Shown: positions 1 to 8,296 of the stretch, piece after piece
How the letters are laid out: every line of letters begins with the position of its first letter
How positions within the stretch are numbered: position 1 is the stretch's first letter
Origin: an uncultured Clostridium sp.
Lineage (GTDB): Bacteria; Bacillota; Clostridia; TANB77; CAG-508
Assembly: GCA_946497695.1 (NCBI GenBank)
Contig: CAMMLJ010000001.1
Coordinates: 155,795-219,794, forward strand
Direction: 5' to 3'
DNA: 64,000 nt
Notes under the pieces: model-generated
What the model was told of the DNA's origin: nothing
The model's database searches: none
The model's input: only the letters and a program-made list of their open reading frames with translations
Position numbers and translations under genes: made by a program

Positions 1-1
1 A

Positions 2-994
2 AAAATTTCAAAAGAAGTATATGATAAAATAATAAAGCAAATACCTAATAAAATAATAGAAATGTTGCCAGATAAGCCCGAAAACTTATTAAGATATGCA
101 ACTAGAATTAAAGAGGTTCAATTTTCTAAAAATGTGGATGAACCTACAAAAAAATTAATGAAAGAAAAATTATTAAGTGATGAAGAATATTTAAGAACTT
201 TTTTCTTTGTTATGGCTATTACTTTTTATAATAAAAAGAGAGTAGAAAATCCTCAAATAAAAATAGTTGCAGCACAAACAGGTAGTGGAAAAAGCAATTT
301 AACTGCAAAACTTTTAAGAGAAGATGAAAACTATATTTTTGTTGATTCAGATAAATATAAACATTTTAGGTATGATGCGAAAGACATTGCAAATGAATAC
401 CAAGTGTTATATCCATTTTTAACAGGACCAGATGGATATGATCATGCAGATAATATATATGAATATGCAATAGCAAACAAATATAATATTATAAAAGAAT
501 CTGCACCATCAAAAAATAAAGGTTTATTAAATGTTGATGCAGAAGAGCTTTTAAAAAATAATTATAAAATTTCTGTTTATATCTTAGCTGTTGGTGAACT
601 AAACAGTTTATTATCAGTACATGAAAGATATGAGCTACAAATAATACATGGATTAAAAACTGCAAAATTAACATCTATAGGAAGACACGATGAATCATAC
701 GAAGCGTTAATACCAAATGTTAAAGAAATAATAGATGATAAAAGAATAAGTAGAATTAATGTATATATACGTGGAAATTTGGCTAATGAATATAATCCAA
801 CACAAATATTTCCTTCTGAGAGATTTTGTGATATAATAGAGGCCCTTAAAGTTGTTAGAGAAGAGGACAATGACAATACTAAAAAAGAATTTAAAGAAAG
901 ATATGAATTAGTACATAAACAAATGGAAGCTAGAAAGGCACCAAAGGAACAATTTGAGCAGCTTGAGGAGATTTATAGGAGGAGCATTAAATGA
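2..994 (+). CDS. Zeta-toxin-like P-loop kinase, copy 1 (5' end outside window)
   Basis: The reading frame is open to the left edge, and the residues before the first Met (position 62) align with the N-terminus of the second copy (1200-2261): a KISKE stretch here matches GISKE there. The real start therefore lies upstream and this is a partial gene. A Walker A motif (AQTGSGKS) sits near codon 71 counted from position 62, followed by a DSDKY strand end and a Y-DHADNI segment, the layout of zeta-toxin kinases. Known family members phosphorylate UDP-N-acetylglucosamine or act as nucleotide kinases. The stop overlaps the next start (ATGA). Toxin activity is inferred from family only; an operon-encoded kinase without toxicity is possible. 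Confidence 0.75.
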   Translation, partial: KISKEVYDKIIKQIPNKIIEMLPDKPENLLRYATRIKEVQFSKNVDEPTKKLMKEKLLSDEEYLRTFFFVMAITFYNKKRVENPQIKIVAAQTGSGKSNLTAKLLREDENYIFVDSDKYKHFRYDAKDIANEYQVLYPFLTGPDGYDHADNIYEYAIANKYNIIKESAPSKNKGLLNVDAEELLKNNYKISVYILAVGELNSLLSVHERYELQIIHGLKTAKLTSIGRHDESYEALIPNVKEIIDDKRISRINVYIRGNLANEYNPTQIFPSERFCDIIEALKVVREEDNDNTKKEFKERYELVHKQMEARKAPKEQFEQLEEIYRRSIK

Positions 995-1203
995 AGGAAG
1001 AATATGTAGAGCTTGCTACAGAAATCGTAGAAGATCAATTAGCAACTGTTATAAATGAATATGCAGTAAGCCAAAACCAACAAGCTAATAAATTATTAGA
1101 GCAAAAGATAGAAATATTACAACAAATGAAAGGTGAAATAAATAAAGGTAATTCAAATATTATAAAGATGGTATTAAAAAGAAAGAAGAAAGGAATAATA
1201 TGA
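991..1203 (+). CDS. Small helical protein between two zeta-toxin-like genes; candidate antitoxin
   Basis: This 70-residue protein overlaps the preceding gene by ATGA and the following gene by ATGA, so all three are translationally coupled. It looks mainly alpha-helical, acidic in the first half and ending in a Lys/Arg-rich tail (KRKKK). I do not recognise a family. Zeta toxins are normally neutralised by a small helical protein encoded in the same operon, and position and size fit that role; this is inference from context only. Confidence 0.7.
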   Translation: MKEEYVELATEIVEDQLATVINEYAVSQNQQANKLLEQKIEILQQMKGEINKGNSNIIKMVLKRKKKGII

Positions 1204-2261
1204 TTGATTATAACGAAACAAGAGGAATTTCAAAAGAAACATTAAATGAATTATTACAAGAATTAAACCCAGACTTTATAAAAAAATTACCAGATACACC
1301 ACAAGAAATATTAAAGTTTGCAAAAAGAAGAGTAAATCCATACATATCTGAGAATATTAATGAATCATTAGCTAAACAAATGTTGGAAACAAGACAAACT
1401 GACAAGGAATATTTATTAACTTTGTTTAAAGCTATGACTATTACATTTATTAATGGTCAAGATCCTTCTCAACATCCAGTTGCAGCTGTATTAGTATCTC
1501 AAACAGGTGCAGGAAAGACTAGTTTAAGAGAATTAATAAATCCTCAAAATCAAGTATATGTTGTTATAAATCCAGATTTATATAAAAAGTATAGATCTGA
1601 TGCAGACAAGATTAGAGAAAAAGATAGAACACATTTTGGGGCTTTAACAGGAATAGATTCATATGATCATGCTGCTAATATTAGAACCTATGCGATGGAA
1701 AAAGGATATAATATTTTAATAGAAGTGGCTCCTTCATTACAACAAGGTTTAATAGGAGTAGATGAAAAAGAATTAGAAGAACATGGTTACCAATTAGATT
1801 TACATGTTATGGCTGTTGGAGATTTAGTAAGTGCTATATCTATCCATCATAGGTATGAAACTTCAATATTTGTTTATAATGGTCAAGGTGATACTAAATT
1901 AACAGATTTACATAGGCATGATGAATCCTATTTGGCTGTTAGCGAATGCTTAGAAGGTATGGACCCAGAAAGAATAAGCTTATATATTAGAGGTAAAAAT
2001 GCAACTATTCCTCCGAAAAAGATACCAACAGAAGGAAAAACAATGACAGAAATTTTAAATATGCTACAAAGGGAAAGATCTGTTTCAAATTATGCATATG
2101 TAGTAGGTAGTGGAGAACCCTCTTTTATATCTGATTATCAAGAAATATTACAGTTAATGCAAAAAAGAAATGCTCCACAAGAAGAATATGAGCAACTAAA
2201 TAATATATATGGAAGATATGTACATTATAAAAGTCAAATTAAAAGCGCAGAAGGAAGGTAA
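1200..2261 (+). CDS. Zeta-toxin-like P-loop kinase, copy 2
   Basis: A 353-residue paralogue of the first gene. The Walker A motif (SQTGAGKTS) is near residues 100-108, followed by VINPDLYKKYRSD, a SYDHAAN segment and an LxEVAPSLQQGL strand, as in zeta-toxin kinase domains. About 90 helical residues precede the P-loop. The region from the P-loop to the RHDESY motif is clearly duplicated between the two copies. The start overlaps the upstream 70-codon gene and transcription ends at the hairpin at 2266-2308. Substrate and toxicity cannot be read from sequence; zeta toxins classically target UDP-GlcNAc and hence cell-wall synthesis. Confidence 0.78.
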   Translation: MIDYNETRGISKETLNELLQELNPDFIKKLPDTPQEILKFAKRRVNPYISENINESLAKQMLETRQTDKEYLLTLFKAMTITFINGQDPSQHPVAAVLVSQTGAGKTSLRELINPQNQVYVVINPDLYKKYRSDADKIREKDRTHFGALTGIDSYDHAANIRTYAMEKGYNILIEVAPSLQQGLIGVDEKELEEHGYQLDLHVMAVGDLVSAISIHHRYETSIFVYNGQGDTKLTDLHRHDESYLAVSECLEGMDPERISLYIRGKNATIPPKKIPTEGKTMTEILNMLQRERSVSNYAYVVGSGEPSFISDYQEILQLMQKRNAPQEEYEQLNNIYGRYVHYKSQIKSAEGR

Positions 2262-2265
2262 AAAT

Positions 2266-2308
2266 AACAATAAGCGTGCTGATTATTAAAATCAGTACGC
2301 TTATTGTT
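2266..2308. terminator. Convergent intrinsic terminator
   Basis: An 18-bp stem with one G-U pair (AACAATAAGCGTGCTGAT on the left arm) closes a 7-nt loop. It lies between the zeta operon and the convergent minus-strand gene and can serve both. Confidence 0.75.
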
Positions 2309-2331
2309 GTTTGGTTCAAAACAATAGTTAA

Positions 2332-3093
2332 TTAAGACGAAGTTATATTCTTACGAATCTTTTCTGGCATAAAACAATATGCATGTTTTTGCCAAAACTT
2401 CATGGCTGGCAAGTATAAGTCATCCTCAGGATCTAATTCCCAAGGACGTGGCATAGCCTCTAATCCAGTAAATCTTATGTTAGTAATAACATAAAATACA
2501 CCATCTATATCGGACTCTTTTTCGAAGTCGATAGAAAGTCGCTGAATTTTTTGCGGAGAAGAAAACGCCATATATACCGGATGCTTTTCGCCATGGCGAA
2601 CAACCTTCATAAGGTCATCGACATCTTCATAGAATGACAAAGAAGAAAAATCGACATATCCAATAATCGCTTTTGTTTTTACCCTATAATTTTCACTTTT
2701 TGATTCCAGTTTTGAATTACTTACAACTTTTCTTAAGAAATCGCTGTTAATATTGCAATAGAAATCCCTTGCGAAATATACAGGGGATAAATTTTTGGCA
2801 TGCCCTATAAATTTAAGATTCCGTTTCCAGAAAGCTTTTGAAACTTCATACGAATCTTTATATTTTATAAGTGCCAAAATAAGGCGTCTCTTGTGTCCTT
2901 TGCCAGAAAGCTCATAAGGAATGAGCAAAGAGATTCGCTCCATATCCTGATACAAATATGAACTTTCGATAACTTCTTTTACCATATCTAATGTAACATG
3001 GTTATCAAGCCTAATTCCATACCGGGAATAAACTTTAAAACCATTCTTAGATACAGCGATTAATTCTTTAGGTGGCGAGTTAGAATTTTTCAT
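2332..3093 (-). CDS. Unknown 253-residue protein, compositionally foreign single-gene unit
   Basis: I do not recognise this protein. It is soluble-looking, has no signal peptide or membrane segment, and is mixed alpha/beta with aromatic-rich patches near the C-terminus (PRPWELDPEDD, KFWQKHAYCF). Codon use (CGC, CTT, GCC, TCG) is unlike its AGA-dominated neighbours. It is transcribed alone from its own promoter (3200-3228) divergently from nfo and ends at a shared hairpin. An in-frame TAA just upstream fixes the ATG at 3093. The nearest strong ribosome site (GGGAGGT, about 3121-3127) is too far away unless an intervening hairpin is looped out. Confidence 0.7.
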   Translation of the reverse strand: MKNSNSPPKELIAVSKNGFKVYSRYGIRLDNHVTLDMVKEVIESSYLYQDMERISLLIPYELSGKGHKRRLILALIKYKDSYEVSKAFWKRNLKFIGHAKNLSPVYFARDFYCNINSDFLRKVVSNSKLESKSENYRVKTKAIIGYVDFSSLSFYEDVDDLMKVVRHGEKHPVYMAFSSPQKIQRLSIDFEKESDIDGVFYVITNIRFTGLEAMPRPWELDPEDDLYLPAMKFWQKHAYCFMPEKIRKNITSS

Positions 3094-3097
3094 AACA

Positions 3098-3127
3098 TTT
3101 AGTTCTTAAAAAATTAAGAACTACCTC
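3098..3127 (-). promoter_or_regulatory. Shine-Dalgarno separated from the start by a hairpin
   Basis: On the minus strand GGGAGGT is followed by the inverted repeat TTCTTAA/TTAAGAA and then, about 10 nt later, the ATG of the 253-codon gene. If the repeat folds, the site and start come to normal spacing; otherwise spacing is near 28 nt. This is a structural inference. Confidence 0.4.
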
Positions 3128-3199
3128 CCTTCTAAAACTACAAGACCAGCAAAAGGAAACTATCCTTTATATGCTAATCAACCGTTTTGCTACAATGCC

Positions 3200-3228
3200 A
3201 TTATATAAGCATATTTAGCATAATACAA
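3200..3228 (-). promoter_or_regulatory. Sigma-A promoter of the 253-codon gene
   Basis: On the minus strand TTGTAT (3223-3228), a 17-nt spacer and a consensus TATAAT (3200-3205). It is back to back with the nfo promoter. Confidence 0.65.
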
Positions 3229-3233
3229 GCTTT

Positions 3234-3262
3234 TTGCAAAATTAAATAAATTTTTGTATAAT
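3234..3262 (+). promoter_or_regulatory. Sigma-A promoter of the nfo operon
   Basis: TTGCAA (3234-3239), 17-nt spacer, TATAAT (3257-3262), about 43 nt upstream of the nfo start. Confidence 0.65.
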
Positions 3263-3305
3263 AATGTCATATTATTAGTAGTAAAAATTAATGTTAGGAG
3301 GAAAA

Positions 3306-4136
3306 ATGTTAAATATAGGCTGTCACTTATCAATATCTAAAGGATATGAAAATATGGGAAAGGAAGCACTAAAAATAGCTGCTAATACTTTTCAGTTTTT
3401 TACAAGAAATCCAAGAGGTGGAAAAATAAAAGACTTAAATGTAGAAGATATAAATAATTTATTAGAAATTATGAAAAAAAATCAATTTGCTAAGATACTA
3501 GCACATGCACCATATACAATGAATTTGTGTTCTGATAAGGAAGATATTCGAGAGTTTGCTAAAAATATGATGAAGGAAGATTTAGATAGAATGGAATATC
3601 TACCAGGGAATATGTACAATTTCCATCCAGGAAGTCATGTTGGACAAGGAGTAGAAAAAGGAATAGAATATATAGTTAAAGCTTTAAACGAAGTACTTAC
3701 TAAAACTCAATCTACAACTGTATTATTAGAAACAATGGCAGGGAAAGGAACAGAAATCGGAAGAAACTTTGAAGAATTAAAAACAATAATTGATAAGGTT
3801 AATTTAAAAGAAAAATTAGGAGTTTGTCTTGATACCTGCCATATAAATGATGCAGGATATGATATAAGTGATATTGATAAAGTATTAAATGAATTTGATA
3901 AAATTATAGGTTTAGAATATTTAAAAGCAATACATTTAAATGATAGTATGAATGAATTAGGAAGTCATAAAGATAGACATCAAAAAATAGGGGAAGGTAC
4001 AATAGGAATTACAAATTTTGAAAAAATTATAAATCATCCTGTGTTAAGAGATTTGCCATTTTATTTAGAAACACCAAATGATTTAACAGGATACGCAAAA
4101 GAAATAAACTTACTAAGAAATTTGTATAAAAGTTAA
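3306..4136 (+). CDS. nfo: Endonuclease IV (AP endonuclease)
   Basis: This protein cuts the DNA backbone 5' of abasic sites in base excision repair, as a TIM-barrel enzyme with three zinc ions. The 276 residues match the usual 280. Zinc-ligand motifs are visible in order: LAHAPY, FHPGSH, LLETMAG, CLDTCH, IHLNDS, SHKDRH and the IGEGTIG loop. The ATG at 3306 is chosen over one 15 nt upstream because AGGAGG (3296-3301) is spaced for it. It leads an operon with an rRNA methyltransferase and a C_GCAxxG_C_C protein, behind its own promoter. Confidence 0.95.
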   Translation: MLNIGCHLSISKGYENMGKEALKIAANTFQFFTRNPRGGKIKDLNVEDINNLLEIMKKNQFAKILAHAPYTMNLCSDKEDIREFAKNMMKEDLDRMEYLPGNMYNFHPGSHVGQGVEKGIEYIVKALNEVLTKTQSTTVLLETMAGKGTEIGRNFEELKTIIDKVNLKEKLGVCLDTCHINDAGYDISDIDKVLNEFDKIIGLEYLKAIHLNDSMNELGSHKDRHQKIGEGTIGITNFEKIINHPVLRDLPFYLETPNDLTGYAKEINLLRNLYKS

Positions 4137-4159
4137 AATAGAAAAAGGAGAGAAAATTA

Positions 4160-5101
4160 ATGCTTTCAGTAATGGAGGTAAAAAAGAGATTACCAAGAGA
4201 TTTTATAGAAGAATTATATAGTTTACATTCACCATTAGTTGCAGATAAAATATTAGCTGGAATGGCAGGAAAAAGAAATACTACTTTGCGTGTAAATACA
4301 TTAAAGTACAATATTCAAGACCTAATGAGATATTTTAGAGAGATAAATATCAAGTTCGAAAGAGTTAGCTTTTTAAACGATGCATTAGTAATAAAAAATG
4401 CGGCTGAAAAAGATATTCAAAAACTAGATATTTATGAAAAGGGATATATTTATTTGCAAAGTCTGTCTAGTATGATTCCGCCACTTGTGTTAGGGGCGAA
4501 AGAAAATGAGCAAATATTGGATATGGCATCAGCGCCAGGAAGTAAAACAACACAAATATCTGCAATGATAAATAATACAGGACATATTATTGCAAACGAA
4601 TTGGACAAGATAAGATGTGAACGTTTAAAATTTAATTTAAACAATCAAGGAGCAACAAATGTAGAAGTAATAAATGGGTATGGTGAAAAATTAGGAGAGA
4701 AATATCCAGAAATTTTTGACAGAGTTTTATTAGATACACCATGTAGTGGAGAAGGCAGATTTATTGCAGAAATAGCAGGTACATATAGAAATTGGTCAAT
4801 GAAAACAGTAAAAGAACTTTCGAAAATACAAAGAAAACTTATAAAAAGTGGGTATAATGCATTAAAGCCAGGAGGAATAATGGTATATTCTACATGTACT
4901 TTAAATTTAGAAGAAAACGAAAATATTTTAAAATGGGCATTAGAAAATTTAGAATTAAAAATGATGGATATAGATTTAAATATAAAGAATGCAATACCAG
5001 GAGACAAACTTGGTACAAATTTAGGGTTAGAAAAAGCAATAAAAATATTGCCTAATAAAGAAACAGAAGGATTTTTTATAGCAAAATTAAGAAAGATTTA
5101 G
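4160..5101 (+). CDS. NOL1/NOP2/Sun-family RNA (cytosine-5) methyltransferase
   Basis: A SAM-dependent enzyme that makes m5C in RNA, in bacteria usually 16S rRNA (RsmB or RsmF). In 313 residues it shows the SAM-binding motif DMASAPGSKTTQ (about 120-131), the PCS catalytic motif (DTPCSGEGRF) and the STCTLNLEENE motif carrying the second conserved cysteine. The N-terminal part has the RVNTLK segment of the family. It lacks the NusB-like N-terminal domain of RsmB and the C-terminal PUA-like extension of long RsmF proteins, so I leave the symbol empty. GGAG is 9 nt before the start; the gene follows nfo by 23 nt. Confidence 0.9.
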   Translation: MLSVMEVKKRLPRDFIEELYSLHSPLVADKILAGMAGKRNTTLRVNTLKYNIQDLMRYFREINIKFERVSFLNDALVIKNAAEKDIQKLDIYEKGYIYLQSLSSMIPPLVLGAKENEQILDMASAPGSKTTQISAMINNTGHIIANELDKIRCERLKFNLNNQGATNVEVINGYGEKLGEKYPEIFDRVLLDTPCSGEGRFIAEIAGTYRNWSMKTVKELSKIQRKLIKSGYNALKPGGIMVYSTCTLNLEENENILKWALENLELKMMDIDLNIKNAIPGDKLGTNLGLEKAIKILPNKETEGFFIAKLRKI

Positions 5102-5116
5102 CAAGGAGGATAAAAT

Positions 5117-5524
5117 ATGGAGTCAAGAATAGAAGAAGCAGTTAATAAAAAGAAAAAAGGGTATAATTGTGCACAAGCTATAGCTTGTACTTATTGTGAT
5201 TATGCAGGTGTTGACGAAGAAACAATGTTTAATATATGCCAAGCTTTTGGTACTGGTATGGGAACGCTAGAAGGAACTTGTGGCGCAATAGTTGGAGCAG
5301 GTGTTGTTTTAGGAATGATGAATAAGCAGAGATTAAAAACGAATCAAGATATAAGAAAAATTATGCAGGACTTTAAAGCTCAAAATTCTACAGTTATTTG
5401 TAAAGAATTAAAAGGAATAGGAACAGGAAAAGTCTTAAGAGAATGCAATGATTGTGTACGAGATGCTGCTAGATTTTTAGAAAATATAATTGAAGAAAAA
5501 GAAAAACAGGTTGACGTAATTTAA
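5117..5524 (+). CDS. C_GCAxxG_C_C family protein (putative redox-active cysteine protein)
   Basis: This small (135-residue) cysteine-rich family is probably involved in redox or metal chemistry; its function is not established. Visible motifs are YNCAQA near residue 18, ICQAFGTGMG, the signature GTCGAIVGAGVVLG, a single Cys in VICKELKG, and a CNDCVRDAARF segment at the C-terminus. The protein has no signal peptide and is presumably cytoplasmic, with family hydrophobic glycine-rich helices. It is the last gene of the nfo operon (strong AGGAGG, 15 nt after the methyltransferase). Confidence 0.88.
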   Translation: MESRIEEAVNKKKKGYNCAQAIACTYCDYAGVDEETMFNICQAFGTGMGTLEGTCGAIVGAGVVLGMMNKQRLKTNQDIRKIMQDFKAQNSTVICKELKGIGTGKVLRECNDCVRDAARFLENIIEEKEKQVDVI

Positions 5525-5749
5525 ATTAGATGCTAAAATAGAACTATGTTTTAAGAGTTTACCTAAGAGTATAAACTTGAGCGGTAAAGGGTAATTGGAA
5601 ATTACTTACACTTTAAGTAAGATTGGATAAGAAATAATTCGAGTCTTACAAAGGAGTCTTAAAGATTTCTTTGTAAGGCTTTTTTTCTTATATATTAAAA
5701 GATATAATATACTAAAATAGAGATATATTTGTAAAAGGGGATAATAATT
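5525..5749 (+). promoter_or_regulatory. Structured leader/attenuator-like region before the acetyltransferase operon, unclassified
   Basis: This 225-nt gap holds several potential helices before a strong terminator: AGTTTA/TAAACT near 5557-5579, GTAATT/AATTAC near 5591-5605, and CTTAC/GTAAG near 5606-5623. It does not match the conserved cores of riboswitch classes I know by sight (T-box, purine, SAM, lysine, c-di-GMP, preQ1, guanidine). It could be an attenuator for the downstream operon, or just the end of the upstream operon plus a new promoter. Confidence 0.4.
5643..5686 (+). terminator. Intrinsic terminator 64 nt before the GNAT gene
   Basis: A 13-bp stem (GTCTTACAAAGGA on the left arm, two G-U pairs), 11-nt loop and seven T residues. 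It ends either the nfo transcript or a regulated leader. Confidence 0.8.
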
Positions 5750-6655
5750 ATGAGATATGAAGAGATGAAAGAAGAGGAACTAAAAGAAACGCTAGAATTG
5801 GTAAAAAGAGTTTTTGATGAATTTGAAGCACCAGATTATACAGGCGAAGGAGTAACTAATTTTTATAAGTTTATTGCTTATGATAGTATCTTAGAACAAT
5901 TAAAAAATAATTTTAAAATTTTTGTTGCAAAAGTAGAAGACAAAATAATCGGAATGGTTTGTATAAGAGATTGTTCTCATATTGCAATGTTATTTGTAGA
6001 TAAAAAATATCATAAAAAAGGAATAGGAACAGAATTAATGAATATAGCAAAAAAATATTGTCAAGAGAATAGCAAAGATATTTCTAAAATAACAGTAAAC
6101 TCATCTCCATATGCAATAGAGTTTTATCATAAAATAGGATTTAAAGATACCGGAAAAGAACAAACCGTTGATGGAATAAGATTTTTACCAATGCAGCTAT
6201 CAATTTATAAATTAGGAGAATATAGAGATGAATATTTTGACTACTTATATCAAACGAAAAAAGAATGTTTTAAATGGTATGTAGAAAAAATATATGGTCC
6301 ATGGGAGGACGAATTTCAGTTAGAATTTTTTAAAAATTTTATTAGAGAAAAAAGAAATTACATAAAAGTAATAATTTATAATGATAGACCAATAGGTATG
6401 TTTACAAACTATATTAATGAGGATGGAGATGATTTTATAGATCTATTTTACATAGATAAAGCCTACCAAGGAAGTGGAATTGGAACACAAATTTTAAAGG
6501 AACAATTATTAGTAGATAAAAAAAGTAATGTAGATACTGTATTACAAGTATTTAAAGAAAATCCTGCTAAGAAATTATATGAAAAAGTTGGATTTGAAGT
6601 ATATGATGAAACAGATACTCATTATAAAATGATTAGAAGTATAAAGGAGGAATAG
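5750..6655 (+). CDS. Tandem GNAT N-acetyltransferase (two domains)
   Basis: The 301 residues hold two GNAT folds. Domain 1 (about 1-150) has the acetyl-CoA loop in DKKYHKKGIGTELM, and domain 2 (about 160-300) in DKAYQGSGIGTQIL, each followed by the SSPYAIEFYHKIGF or NPAKKLYEKVGFE strand-helix typical of the family. GNAT enzymes transfer acetyl from acetyl-CoA to small-molecule or protein amines; the substrate here is unknown. It opens an operon with a P-loop kinase, a GNAT-DUF402 fusion and another GNAT, an arrangement suggesting small-molecule modification or resistance. Confidence 0.88.
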   Translation: MRYEEMKEEELKETLELVKRVFDEFEAPDYTGEGVTNFYKFIAYDSILEQLKNNFKIFVAKVEDKIIGMVCIRDCSHIAMLFVDKKYHKKGIGTELMNIAKKYCQENSKDISKITVNSSPYAIEFYHKIGFKDTGKEQTVDGIRFLPMQLSIYKLGEYRDEYFDYLYQTKKECFKWYVEKIYGPWEDEFQLEFFKNFIREKRNYIKVIIYNDRPIGMFTNYINEDGDDFIDLFYIDKAYQGSGIGTQILKEQLLVDKKSNVDTVLQVFKENPAKKLYEKVGFEVYDETDTHYKMIRSIKEE

Positions 6656-6657
6656 CT

Positions 6658-7221
6658 ATGGCTAAATTTGTATTAATATGTGGACCACAAGCTGTAGGTA
6701 AAATGACAGTGGGTCAAGAGCTTGCAAAATTGACAAGGCTAAAATTTATGCATAACCATGAAACGATAGATTTGCCATTAAAGTTTTTCGAATTTAAGTC
6801 AGAGCAAAGAGAACGTTTAACAGATTTATTTAGATTTTCAATCTTTGAGGAGGTTGCAAAAAGTGATTTAAAAGGAATGATATTTACTTTAATGTGGGCT
6901 TTCGAAAGACAAGAAGATTGGGATTGGGTACAACGAATAAAAGATATATACGATAAAGAAAATGGTGAATTTTATGTTGTTGAACTAGAAACAACTTTAG
7001 AAGAAAGGCTAAAAAGAAATAAGACCGAAAATAGACTTAAAAATAAACCTACTAAAAGGGATTTAGAATTTAGTGAGAAGGAATTATTAAAATCTGTAGA
7101 TAAGCATAGACTAAATTCATATGAAGGAGAAGTAAAATACGAAAATTATATAAAAATAAATAACACAAATATCTCAGCGGAAGATACAGCAAAAATAATA
7201 CAAGAAAAGTTTAAATTATAG
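6658..7221 (+). CDS. P-loop (AAA/shikimate-kinase-like) small-molecule kinase
   Basis: A 187-residue single-domain P-loop protein. Walker A is GPQAVGKMT near residues 9-17, followed by an FMHNHETIDLP segment; a lid-like region rich in basic residues (ERLKRNKTENRLKNKP) lies near residues 115-135. The fold resembles nucleotide or shikimate kinases and antibiotic phosphotransferases, but no substrate-defining motif is clear. It starts two nucleotides after the tandem GNAT with AGGAGG and is cotranscribed with acetyltransferases. Function is left open. Confidence 0.75.
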   Translation: MAKFVLICGPQAVGKMTVGQELAKLTRLKFMHNHETIDLPLKFFEFKSEQRERLTDLFRFSIFEEVAKSDLKGMIFTLMWAFERQEDWDWVQRIKDIYDKENGEFYVVELETTLEERLKRNKTENRLKNKPTKRDLEFSEKELLKSVDKHRLNSYEGEVKYENYIKINNTNISAEDTAKIIQEKFKL

Positions 7222-7234
7222 GAGGAAATTTACA

Positions 7235-8296
7235 ATGGAAGATGAATTAGAATTAATATTTCCATCAAAAGAATATAAAGAACAAATAGAAGAATTTATA
7301 CAAAATAATGAAAATAATATACCTGGTGGTGGAGGATTAGAAAGAGAAGAAACATTTGAGGATTGGATGCAAAAAATTAATGATGATCTTTCAGAAGAAA
7401 AAAGTAAAGCAAGAGGAAGAGTTCCATCAGTATTATATTTAGCTTTTAGAAAACGAGATAAAAAATTGATAGGAATAATTCAAATAAGATATGCTTTAAA
7501 TGAATATTTATATAACTTTGGAGGACATATTGTAGATTCCATAAGACCTTCGGAAAGAAATAAGGGCTATAGTACAAAAATGATAGCTTTAGCGCTTAAA
7601 GAAGCTAAAGAATTAGGCATAGGAAATGTACTAATGACTTGCAATAAAAATAATGTGGCTTCAGCAAGAACAATTATAAAAAATGGTGGAATATTAGAGA
7701 ATGAAGTAAATGAAAATAATAAAGTAGTACAAAGATATTGGATAAGTTTAAAAAAGAGATACGCAGATGGTAGAAATAAAGCTAACCATATATTAGAAAG
7801 TGACTTTAAAAATATAAGAGTTGATAATGAAGAATTTAAGGGTAATATCTCTTTACTAGCTATAAAGAAAGTTAGAAAAGAATGGCGAATTGATGTAGAA
7901 AAAAGATGTATTTTAGCTAATAACTATAACTGGCTAGAAATATATCCAGATGGAAAACAGTACTGTATTACTGCAATGTTTGATGACAAAGATAAAATTG
8001 CTGAATGGTATTTTGATATTGCAAAAGAAGTAGGAGAAGAGAATGGAATTCCATATGAAGATGATCTTTATTTAGATGTAGTAATAGTGCCAGATGGAAG
8101 AATACATGTATTAGATGAAGATGAATTAAAAAGTGCATATGATAGAAAAGAAGTTAGTAAAGACGAATATAAAATAGCTTATAAAGTTGCAAATGAAATT
8201 ATAGAAAAAGGAAAAAATAAGAACTATTTAGATGAACTAACAAAATTTACAACAAAATATTTAAAAATATTAAGAGGTGATGAAAATGCATTATAA
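7235..8296 (+). CDS. GNAT acetyltransferase fused to a DUF402 domain
   Basis: The N-terminal part (about 1-175) is a GNAT domain of the acyltransferase type that acts on tRNA or small molecules, with PSERNKGYSTKMIALALKEA as its CoA-binding segment and NNVASARTIIKNGG after it. The C-terminal part (about 200-353) carries DUF402-type features: WRIDVEKRCILANNYNW, MFDDKDKIAEWYFDIA and DDLYLDVVIVPDGR with its acidic residues. DUF402 proteins such as FomD-like enzymes are metal-dependent hydrolases of nucleotides. The fusion suggests sequential chemistry on one substrate, which is inference. Confidence 0.8.
   Translation: MEDELELIFPSKEYKEQIEEFIQNNENNIPGGGGLEREETFEDWMQKINDDLSEEKSKARGRVPSVLYLAFRKRDKKLIGIIQIRYALNEYLYNFGGHIVDSIRPSERNKGYSTKMIALALKEAKELGIGNVLMTCNKNNVASARTIIKNGGILENEVNENNKVVQRYWISLKKRYADGRNKANHILESDFKNIRVDNEEFKGNISLLAIKKVRKEWRIDVEKRCILANNYNWLEIYPDGKQYCITAMFDDKDKIAEWYFDIAKEVGEENGIPYEDDLYLDVVIVPDGRIHVLDEDELKSAYDRKEVSKDEYKIAYKVANEIIEKGKNKNYLDELTKFTTKYLKILRGDENAL

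Noticed and set aside
577..876. 99-codon ORF antisense to the first zeta-like gene
   Set aside because: Shadow frame without ribosome site; the sense gene is supported by the paralogue at 1200-2261.
5525..5749. A known riboswitch class in the leader of the GNAT operon
   Set aside because: Compared by eye with T-box, purine, SAM, lysine, preQ1, c-di-GMP and guanidine cores; none fits, so it is left unclassified.
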